A DNA stretch of 12,343 nucleotides from Acidobacteriaceae bacterium (GTDB lineage Bacteria > Acidobacteriota > Terriglobia > Terriglobales > Acidobacteriaceae), in assembly GCA_003133425.1 (NCBI GenBank), contig PKXI01000286.1:1-12343 (forward strand), given 5' to 3'. Numbering within the stretch: position 1 is the first letter of the stretch; each line of letters starts with the position of its first letter. The translations under genes and the position numbers were made by a program. The notes under the pieces are model-generated. The model searched no databases, had not been told where the DNA came from, and worked only from the letters and a program-made list of their open reading frames with translations. Below, one piece after another: positions 7,438 to 12,343 of the stretch.

Positions 7438-7770
7438 CTAGGAGCCCGAAGCGTCTTCCTGGGTGGTGACGGAGGCAATCGCGCTCTTGGCTATTTCCAG
7501 TTTAAGGTTGTCAGGAGCTACGCGAACAATGATCGAATCGTCCTTGATCGACAGTATGATTCCGCGGATGCCTCCAGCGGTGGTCACACGGTCGCCGGTC
7601 TTGATCGACCCCAGCATCGCCTGCCACTGTTTTTGCCGCTTCTGTTGCGGGCGGATCATAACCAGGTAAAGCACCGGGATCAACAGCAGGGGCAGAAGCA
7701 CCGTCAGGCCGCCGCCGGCTGCTCCGGTGGGTGCTGCCAAAAAGAACGCAAAACTCGTCGCCACACTCAT
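7438..7770 (-). CDS. yajC: Preprotein translocase subunit YajC
   Basis: YajC, 110 residues, a small single-helix membrane protein that binds SecDF. The helix is at about 22-40, followed at once by the hallmark MIRPQQKRQKQWQAML (about 38-53) and by the soluble domain with GDRVTTAGGIRGII. The N-terminus before the helix is longer and Ala/Gly-rich (SFAFFLAAPTGAAGGG) compared with E. coli YajC. The ATG at 7770 has GAGG 11 bases upstream, which is a wide spacing, and AAAGG touching the start. It is the first gene of yajC-secD-secF here; the tgt and queA genes that often precede it in other bacteria are absent. Identification is firm. Confidence 0.95.
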   Translation of the reverse strand: MSVATSFAFFLAAPTGAAGGGLTVLLPLLLIPVLYLVMIRPQQKRQKQWQAMLGSIKTGDRVTTAGGIRGIILSIKDDSIIVRVAPDNLKLEIAKSAIASVTTQEDASGS

Positions 7771-7815
7771 CCTTTGCTCGCCCTCAAGCTGCTAACTCGC
7801 CGCAGTTCAGGGCAC

Positions 7816-7844
7816 AGGCATGCCCGGCCTTTTGCCGGGCGCCT
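7816..7844 (-). promoter_or_regulatory. Hairpin in the putative yajC leader
   Basis: GCCCGGC (7822-7828) and GCCGGGC (7834-7840) form a 7-bp stem with a 5-base loop, extended after a two-base bulge by AGGC (7816-7819) with GCCT (7841-7844). It ends about 45 bases before the yajC ATG. On the minus strand the T-run comes before rather than after the hairpin, so it is not an intrinsic terminator for yajC. A structural or regulatory role in the leader is possible but untested. Confidence 0.4.
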
Positions 7845-8091
7845 GAAAAATAGATTTGTCTCCGGGAACGGTCCTGGCTGTCGGTCCAATCCAGCCCAGG
7901 CTCGGGGAGGAGGGTTAGATTGCAGCATGACGGGAACCGGATTCGCTTCCCGTGCACGCATCCATCTCTGGAACCCTACTTCCGTCTGCTTCCTGTTCGA
8001 CACAGCTTTCCTTTGGTGCTCCGGCAACGGAAACCATGCCGTTCAGCCTTTGCTCGTTCCGCCCGGATCCCAAAAGAGTGCCTAGGAAGAT

Positions 8092-8119
8092 AAGATACGC
8101 GTGGCCGGTTGCGTGTCAA
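8092..8119 (-). promoter_or_regulatory. Possible sigma70-type promoter for yajC-secD-secF
   Basis: The minus strand reads a perfect TTGACA (8119-8114), a 16-base spacer and TATCTT (8097-8092), four of six matches to the -10 consensus. This is the best promoter match found in the window. It faces yajC, 322 bases away, with no confident gene between, so the transcript would have an unusually long leader. Confidence 0.5.
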
Positions 8120-8291
8120 GGCGCAACGGCGGCGAATCGGCTCCCGCCCGAGCCCTCCGACCCCTTATTAAGCCCTTACAAGTTGTCTACCCCATCCTTA
8201 CCGCCTGCGGTTTCATCTGGACTCAGTACGCTCTCCCCCCGGTCGCGCCTGAGGCGAGACCCGGCCTGCGTGGTGGAAAGCGGGAGGAGCA

Positions 8292-8405
8292 ATCGCCGTC
8301 GCATACGAATTCCATCTCGAATCGCTCTGGTTGATCCTGGTGATCCCGGTCTTGGGTTTTATGCTTTGGGTGCTGTGGAATTTGCACAAGGAAACCAAGC
8401 GGTAG
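8292..8405 (+). CDS. Possible tiny membrane protein, no standard start codon
   Basis: The only plus-strand candidate. The frame ending at TAG 8403-8405 encodes a 20-odd-residue hydrophobic helix rich in Leu, Trp, Ile and Val (SLWLILVIPVLGFMLWVLW), then a basic tail NLHKETKR. That layout, a helix followed by positive charges, is typical of small single-pass proteins. GGAGGAG (8283-8289) lies just upstream. However, the frame opens at 8253 after a stop and has no ATG or GTG; ATC at 8292 is too close to the site, GTC at 8298 has ideal spacing but is not a known start, and TTG at 8331 would cut into the helix. It may be a real gene with an odd start, a decayed one, or chance. It ends 55 bases from the stop of the converging FmdE-like gene. 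Confidence 0.3.
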   Translation: MAVAYEFHLESLWLILVIPVLGFMLWVLWNLHKETKR

Positions 8406-8459
8406 AGAGCCGTTAACCGATGTCAGGCTCCCAATAGCGGAGTTCCGGACGGGCGCAGC

Positions 8460-8672
8460 TCAGGCAGAGCCGCTCGCCAGGCTAATGGCGTCCGCTGCGC
8501 AGCGGTAAATCTCGACAAAAGTCAAGAGCCGCTTGCGATCGGCGCCTCGTGGGTCTGTAATCCCAAGCCGCTCCAGGCCGAGCAAGGCCAGGCGCACACC
8601 CAGAATCTGGCCCGCGCACAGATGCCCATGCGCCGCCTCAGCCTTCCGCAAAAGCCCGTCGAGAGATTCCAT
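8460..8672 (-). CDS. Half-length FmdE-like protein
   Basis: A 70-residue protein that matches the first half of the FmdE domain, named after subunit E of formylmethanofuran dehydrogenase but common in bacteria without methanogenesis and of unclear function there. Visible: a helical start (MESLDGLLRKAEAAHGH), the metal-binding-type motif HGHLCAGQ (15-22, with His15, His17 and Cys19), the helix LGVRLALLGLERLG and the strand TFVEIYRCAADAI (51-63) with Cys58. In normal family members a TGC-x-LG segment and 60 or more residues follow; here a stop comes 7 residues after DAI. Neither other frame restores the missing half. The ATG at 8670-8672 was chosen because the domain begins there; the longer frame above it overlaps the neighbouring gene. 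It lies 16 bases after that gene, so it is probably last in the gatC-gatA operon. It may be a short variant or a truncated relic. Confidence 0.6.
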   Translation of the reverse strand: MESLDGLLRKAEAAHGHLCAGQILGVRLALLGLERLGITDPRGADRKRLLTFVEIYRCAADAISLASGSA

Positions 8673-8688
8673 GTTTTCCGTCGTCTTG

Positions 8689-9456
8689 CTACTTCGCCTT
8701 GACTTCCGGAGCAGCGGCTGGGGTCTCCGCGTCGTCGCCCGAGTCCTCGACCAACACAGCCGAACCTGGAACAATTTCGAAACTGACCGCGTCCTTGCCG
8801 GCAGGATGAAAGTTGATCCGCAGCGGCTCGCGCTGCCAATCCGGTTGGCCGCAGGCCGGCGCAGCGTGGCTTTCCGGATCGAAGGCATCCAGCCTCTTTG
8901 CTAGAACCGGCTTGCGCGCCGCGACCTGCGCCACCACGGCATAGAGACGCTTGCCGCTCGCGGTCACTCCGCAGTAGGCTCCGTAGTCGCGAAACCAGCT
9001 CACCTGACTCACGCCGGGATCGTAGTCCGGCAGCTTAAGCGGCGTGACTCGGCCGGTAACCCGGTCAACAAGCAGCCATGGACCACGCTGCCAGACCCAT
9101 TGCCCCGGCTTGTCTCCGGGGCCTCGTTTGTCGCTGGGTAAAGCGTCGTTGAGGCGAATCACACGCCGGACCACGAAGCTACGGTCAGTCACATCGTGGG
9201 CATCGCTGGTGGTCCACTCCTTCTGAACACCGTCCACGAGGAGGGCGCGAATCTTGAGCGTGCCGTCACTTGTCACGGGACCGGCTGCAGCGCCGGCCGG
9301 ATCGCCTGCCTGCGAGTAGGGCACGTGCTTTACCATGCCCAAAACCACACTGTGCCCTTTGCGCGGAGTTGCTTGTGCTGGAGTTTCGAGCATGACAGAC
9401 ATCATGGCCAACATTGCAATCGCTGCCACCACTGCAAATCCTGGGCCCTTACTCAT
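8689..9456 (-). CDS. Secreted protein of unknown function
   Basis: I do not recognise this 255-residue protein. It has a clear signal peptide: MSK start, hydrophobic core (about 7-22) and a probable signal peptidase I site after PAQA at residue 29. The mature protein looks globular and beta-rich, with stretches such as DRSFVVRRVIRLND, WQRGPWLLVDRVTGRVTPL and SQVSWFRDYGAYCGV. It has two cysteines (162 and 202) that could form one disulfide. The C-terminal 20 residues are acidic and Ala/Pro-rich, likely disordered. AGGAG sits 8 bases before the ATG and overlaps the stop codon of gatA, which ends only 11 bases upstream, so the two are translated from one message. Nothing links it functionally to tRNA amidation; it may simply be carried in the operon. 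Confidence 0.8.
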   Translation of the reverse strand: MSKGPGFAVVAAIAMLAMMSVMLETPAQATPRKGHSVVLGMVKHVPYSQAGDPAGAAAGPVTSDGTLKIRALLVDGVQKEWTTSDAHDVTDRSFVVRRVIRLNDALPSDKRGPGDKPGQWVWQRGPWLLVDRVTGRVTPLKLPDYDPGVSQVSWFRDYGAYCGVTASGKRLYAVVAQVAARKPVLAKRLDAFDPESHAAPACGQPDWQREPLRINFHPAGKDAVSFEIVPGSAVLVEDSGDDAETPAAAPEVKAK

Positions 9457-9467
9457 TTATCTATCTC

Positions 9468-10949
9468 CTAAAGTTCTGCTGCCTCTACGGCCCGTGCAAT
9501 GCGGAATGCGGTGCCCTCGTTCAAATGCGCCGCAAGCACCTGCATGCCCACCGGCAGCCCGCTCCTAGTTGCGCCGCACGGCACATTGACGCCGCAAATA
9601 CCAGCAAGGCTCGCTGTCACCGTATAAATATCAGCCAGGTACATGGCGAGTGGATCGCCGGTCTTCTCGCCCAGCTTGAACGCGGGCATGGGCGCGGTCG
9701 GCGTCACGATCGCGTCCACATCCGCGAAGGCGCGCAGATACTCCTCGGCCAGCAGGCGGCGCACCTGCTGGGCTTTCAGATAATAGGCGTCGTAATAGCC
9801 CGCTGAAAGCGCATAGGTGCCGAGCAAAATCCGGCGCTTGACCTCAGCGCCAAAGCCCTCGTCGCGGGAGTGGCTGTACATTGCGGACAATGTCTCGGAC
9901 GCGGGCGACCGGTAGCCGTAGCGCACGCCGTCGAAACGAGCCAAATTGGCGCTGGCCTCAGCGGTTGCCACCAGGTAGTACGTGGGAATCGCGTACTTTG
10001 TGTGCGGCAGTGAGATCGGCTTTACTTTGCATCCGGCATTTTCAAGCGCGGCAATGCCCTTTTCAATGGCCCCCCGCACCTCAGGGTCGAGCCCTTCGGC
10101 GAAGTACTCTGCCGGGACACCGATGCGAAGTCCTTCGACCGGTCTATCGCTTTCCGCCGCGAAGTCTGGAACGGGGGCGGGAGAACTGGTCGCGTCTTTC
10201 GGATCGTGGCCTGCAATTACGCCCAGCAGCGTGGCGGCGTCGCGCACGTTGGCGGCGAACGGTCCCACGCGATCAAGTGATGAGGCAAAAGCGATGAGAC
10301 CGTAGCGGGAGACGCGCCCATAGGTGGGGAGAACGCCGACAACGCCACAAAAACTGGCCGGCTGGCGGATTGAGCCGCCCGTGTCGCTGCCCAGCGTGGC
10401 CACAGCCATGTTGGCCGCAACCGCAGCCGCAGAGCCACCACTCGAACCGCCCGGTACCCGCGCTGTGTCCACCGGGTTGCGCACCGGTCCGTAGGCCGAA
10501 TTCTCGTTGGACGATCCCATGGCGAACTCGTCGCAGTTGATTTTTCCGAGCAGCACCCCTCCGGCTGCCTCCAGCTTCGCCACCGACGTTGCGTCGTACG
10601 GAGGCCGGTAGCCTTTGAGAATCTTCGACCCCGCAGTGGCCGGAGCGCCCTTCATCACCAGCACGTCCTTGATGCCCACCGGGATGCCGGCCAGCGGTGC
10701 AAGCGGGTCGCCCTTGGCAGCCGCATCGTCCACACGAGCAGCCTGAGCGAGAGCACGCTCTTTGGTAAGGCTCAGGTAAACGTTCAGCCGCGGATTGATC
10801 TTCGCGATGCGATCGTAGTAGCTGGCGGCCAGATCACTGGCCTTGGTGCGGCCCGAAGTAATTTCGGCGCATAGGGCGGCCAGAGTCTTTGGCTTTTCAA
10901 CATAGGTCTCCGCGAGGGAGTTTTCCGCTGTTTTGGCTTCGCTGGACAA
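9468..10949 (-). CDS. gatA: Glutamyl/aspartyl-tRNA amidotransferase subunit A
   Basis: GatA, 493 residues, releases ammonia from glutamine for the GatCAB complex, which turns Glu-tRNA(Gln) and Asp-tRNA(Asn) into the correctly charged forms. It belongs to the amidase signature family. The Lys-Ser-Ser triad is intact: Lys94 in PVGIKD, Ser169 in PGGSSGGS and the nucleophile Ser193 in GSDTGGSIRQPA. The spacing (75 and 24 residues) equals that of Staphylococcus aureus GatA. CDEFAMGSSNENSAYGP and GRVSRYGLIAFASSLD are family hallmarks. The motif usually ending GLKPTYG reads GVLPTYG here, a small change. The start is TTG at 10949: AAGGAAGG lies 5 bases upstream, and the nearest upstream ATG meets a stop after four codons. 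gatC lies 100 bases upstream; gatB is absent from the window. Confidence 0.96.
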   Translation of the reverse strand: MSSEAKTAENSLAETYVEKPKTLAALCAEITSGRTKASDLAASYYDRIAKINPRLNVYLSLTKERALAQAARVDDAAAKGDPLAPLAGIPVGIKDVLVMKGAPATAGSKILKGYRPPYDATSVAKLEAAGGVLLGKINCDEFAMGSSNENSAYGPVRNPVDTARVPGGSSGGSAAAVAANMAVATLGSDTGGSIRQPASFCGVVGVLPTYGRVSRYGLIAFASSLDRVGPFAANVRDAATLLGVIAGHDPKDATSSPAPVPDFAAESDRPVEGLRIGVPAEYFAEGLDPEVRGAIEKGIAALENAGCKVKPISLPHTKYAIPTYYLVATAEASANLARFDGVRYGYRSPASETLSAMYSHSRDEGFGAEVKRRILLGTYALSAGYYDAYYLKAQQVRRLLAEEYLRAFADVDAIVTPTAPMPAFKLGEKTGDPLAMYLADIYTVTASLAGICGVNVPCGATRSGLPVGMQVLAAHLNEGTAFRIARAVEAAEL

Positions 10950-10973
10950 TCGAACCTTCCTTATCGAACCTTC
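10949..10973 (-). repeat. Short direct repeat carrying the gatA ribosome binding site
   Basis: The 11-mer GAAGGTTCGAT occurs twice in tandem, 14 bases apart, on the minus strand (10963-10973 and 10949-10959). The copy next to the gene supplies part of AAGGAAGG, the ribosome binding site 5 bases before the TTG start. The outer copy contains a second AAGG and an ATG followed by a TAA after three more codons, so ribosomes may also load there. Confidence 0.6.
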
Positions 10974-11049
10974 ATTATTTCTTGGCTGCCTTTTCCGCTT
11001 TCTTCAGTCGCGCGCGACCGGAAAATCATGTGCTCAATGTGTGCGGTGC

Positions 11050-11361
11050 CTACCGCTCAATCACCTTGGGGACTTTGAAGAAGACCTGGTCGCTCTCCGG
11101 CGCCTGGGGCATCACGACTGCGCGATCGAGCGAAGGCTGAAGCTCGTCGGCACGCAGCGTGCTGACACCCGCCGCATCTCCCAACTCGCTTACCTGGGCC
11201 AGCGGCACTACGCCTGCCGTATCCAGTTCGTTCAGCTCGGCGACATAGTCGAGAATGGCGTTCAGGTCGTTGAGCATATGTCCGCGCTCTTCCGGCGTCA
11301 GTTCCAGGTGCGCCAGTTCGGCCACGCGGTCTACTTCTTCTACAGTTACTTTTGCAGTCAT
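11050..11361 (-). CDS. gatC: Glutamyl/aspartyl-tRNA amidotransferase subunit C
   Basis: GatC, 103 residues, the small subunit that wraps around GatA and holds the GatCAB complex together. Recognised by the N-terminal helical motif VTVEEVDRVAELAHLELTPEE (about 5-25, read as two overlapping parts), the helix NDLNAILDYVAELNELDT, and the C-terminal PESDQVFFKVPKVIE that is nearly universal in the family. An in-frame start 20 codons further up exists, but the ATG at 11361 has GAGGGA directly upstream and gives the usual length and N-terminus. It is the first gene of the operon with gatA and is oriented the same way as the partial gene to its right. Confidence 0.95.
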   Translation of the reverse strand: MTAKVTVEEVDRVAELAHLELTPEERGHMLNDLNAILDYVAELNELDTAGVVPLAQVSELGDAAGVSTLRADELQPSLDRAVVMPQAPESDQVFFKVPKVIER

Positions 11362-11434
11362 TCCCTCATCTTCCCCATCCGTAGCGCACGAGTCCGGTCT
11401 TCCTGCGGTTCCGTCGCACACACTCTTCAGAACA

Positions 11435-11457
11435 GCCTGAAGATTGTGCCTGAAGAT
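11435..11457 (-). repeat. Direct repeat in the gatC leader
   Basis: The decamer ATCTTCAGGC occurs twice on the minus strand, at 11448-11457 and 11435-11444, 13 bases apart. It lies between a -10-like box and the gatC start. It may be a protein binding site or chance. Confidence 0.45.
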
Positions 11458-11459
11458 AA

Positions 11460-11465
11460 AGTATA
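11460..11465 (-). promoter_or_regulatory. -10-like box upstream of gatC
   Basis: TATACT on the minus strand, five of six matches to the -10 consensus, about 99 bases before the gatC ATG. No recognisable -35 box lies 16-18 bases upstream (GCTAAG at the 17-base spacing). The gap of about 150 bases between the preceding gene and gatC makes a promoter here likely, but this match alone is weak. Confidence 0.3.
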
Positions 11466-11512
11466 GCCGTTGCCCATTGGGGCTTAGCCCTGTTGCATTC
11501 GCGCTGACGGCA

Positions 11513-12343
11513 TCAATCCACGGTCATAGTTAAAGTAACCGCATGAGTGATTCCGGTGGAGGAAACTGTGACGGGAACCGTATAGGTCCCAGGGGGAGTG
11601 GCGGAGGAGCTGCCTGAGCCACCCGAACCGCCGCCCGTTCCTCCGCCCGAACTGGTGCAACTGGAAACCGAGCCTGCCAACACCGCCAACAGCACGATCA
11701 GCAGCAGGGACTTCCGGCGGCGCACTAAGCCGAGCGGCAGCAGCAAAAGTCCGCAGGCCAACGGAAGCATGCGCCATGCAGCCGGGCTTGCTGCGCGGGC
11801 CAGAGTTGCTTTCTCCGTAGAAATCCCGACCGTGACGCTTCCTGTTGCGCCTGCGCTCACGGTTGTCGTCGGGGGATTGAAGAGGCACAGCGCATTAGCT
11901 GGAAGCGTGCCGCAGGTGTAAGTGAAGGTCCCTCGAGCTCCGTTGGCCGGATTGATCGTCACTCCATAATTTGCTGTCTGGCCGGCGGCTATCGTAAGGC
12001 TGCTCGAACCGGAGGCGGCAACCGTGAAATCGAAGCCCATGCCCACCTGCGCGCTCTTGCAGGTGGTTGAGTTAGTGGTGTTGCGCCACGCGCATCCCAT
12101 GGCCAGACTGCACTTCCACAGGTCGTCGGCCCCTGCCAGCAGCAGCGTGTCCTGCCCCGCCCCCAAGCCCGCCGGCACCGCGGCCAGCGCCAGCGTGTAG
12201 CTGCCGTCGGCGATAGTGGCCGCTCCTTTGGGCGTGTTCGTCTCCAGCGCCGCAGTGCTCCACTGCTTGCCAAAGGCGATGGTCTGGCTGCTGCATGACC
12301 CACTGCTTATCCCGCACTGATCCTGCCACAGCCCCTGATCCTG
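11513..12343 (-). CDS. Large secreted or surface protein, C-terminal part only
   Basis: The frame is open from the right edge to the TGA at 11513, giving the last 276 residues; the start lies outside the window. The first 100 or so residues (LWQDQCGISSGSC, TIAFGKQWST, DTLLLAGADDLWKCSLAMGC, AWRNTTNSTTC) have the rhythm of the beta-propeller (BNR or sortilin-like) repeats of large Acidobacteriota proteins. At about 12040 the text changes abruptly to an Ig-like domain (DFTVAASGSSSLTIAAGQ through TVSAGATGSVTVGIST). Then come two hydrophobic segments (WRMLPLACGLLLLPLGL and LLLIVLLAVLAG) around RRRK, a Cys in VSSC, a Gly/Ser-rich run and a final beta-strand region (GTYTVPVTVSSTGITHAVTL). The function is unknown; surface attachment is likely. 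Confidence 0.75.
   Translation of the reverse strand, partial: QDQGLWQDQCGISSGSCSSQTIAFGKQWSTAALETNTPKGAATIADGSYTLALAAVPAGLGAGQDTLLLAGADDLWKCSLAMGCAWRNTTNSTTCKSAQVGMGFDFTVAASGSSSLTIAAGQTANYGVTINPANGARGTFTYTCGTLPANALCLFNPPTTTVSAGATGSVTVGISTEKATLARAASPAAWRMLPLACGLLLLPLGLVRRRKSLLLIVLLAVLAGSVSSCTSSGGGTGGGSGGSGSSSATPPGTYTVPVTVSSTGITHAVTLTMTVD

Larger units (their letters stand above)
7771..8291. other. Long leader or gap upstream of yajC
   Basis: No confident gene lies here. If the promoter at 8092-8119 is used, about 315 bases of this stretch are the untranslated leader of yajC-secD-secF. A minus-strand frame from a TTG at 8027 to 7767 encodes 86 residues, and its TGA overlaps the yajC ATG (ATGA). 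Its composition (many Arg and Pro) and the lack of a clear ribosome binding site or membrane segment make it more likely chance than a leader peptide. A 40-codon minus frame from an ATG at 8037 is equally uncertain. Confidence 0.4.

Noticed and set aside
7816..7844. The hairpin before yajC as a rho-independent terminator
   Set aside because: The T-run precedes the stem on the minus strand, and on the plus strand the stem is followed by A residues, so neither direction fits.
7767..8027. An 86-residue minus frame overlapping the yajC start, as a leader peptide
   Set aside because: The overlap with ATGA is attractive, but the TTG start has no ribosome site and the peptide has no hydrophobic or arrest-like part; kept only as a hypothesis.
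7273..8085. A 270-residue plus-strand frame across yajC and its leader
   Set aside because: It is antisense to yajC and the secD start; rich in Arg, Gly and His without a domain.
7952..8416. A 154-residue plus-strand frame in the gap right of yajC
   Set aside because: Pro/Arg/Ser-rich composition, no domain and no clear ribosome site; it runs in a different frame from the more convincing small membrane segment.
1..12343. CRISPR array, tRNA, rRNA, insertion sequence or prophage
   Set aside because: No regularly spaced repeats, no cloverleaf or ribosomal RNA sequence, no transposase or integrase, and no terminal inverted repeats were seen.

Overview
The window looks like chromosomal DNA of an Acidobacteriota bacterium, probably class Terriglobia. 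This rests on three things: the gene order yajC-secD-secF-tonB-exbB-exbD-exbD-TPR lipoprotein, the partial gene at the right edge, whose sequence style I associate with large secreted Acidobacteriota proteins, and GC-rich codon use throughout. No marker gene is present, so the taxon is an inference. Every confident gene is on the minus strand, so transcription runs from high to low coordinates. I see no mobile element, CRISPR array, tRNA or rRNA.

Right part (8460-12343). The C-terminal 276 residues of a large secreted or surface protein enter from the right edge (11513-12343). Then comes a likely operon: gatC, gatA, a secreted protein of unknown function whose ribosome binding site overlaps the gatA stop codon, and a very short FmdE-like protein that has only the first half of its domain. 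GatC and GatA are two of the three subunits of the tRNA-dependent amidotransferase; gatB is not in the window.

Middle (4668-8459). A region of about 690 bases holds no confident minus-strand gene. It carries a possible sigma70-type promoter, a leader hairpin, and a plus-strand reading frame for a tiny membrane protein that lacks a normal start codon. After it come yajC, secD and secF, the proton-motive-force-driven accessory part of the Sec translocon.

Left part (493-4505). Behind its own possible promoter lies a TonB-type energy transduction cluster: tonB with a 14-proline run, exbB, two different exbD genes and a TPR lipoprotein. It ends at a strong rho-independent terminator (493-523). 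A 10-bp hairpin between exbB and the first exbD may set their relative expression. ExbB and ExbD form the proton-driven motor that energises TonB; TonB reaches the outer membrane receptors, and the TPR lipoprotein may be a scaffold or accessory part. To the left (1-492) is non-coding DNA with four short palindromes.

Most of the window is well-known housekeeping machinery. The parts that deserve a second look are the TPR lipoprotein as a possible partner of the Ton motor, the odd TonB, the half-length FmdE protein and its unknown secreted neighbour, the startless small membrane frame, and the apparent domain junction in the right-edge protein.
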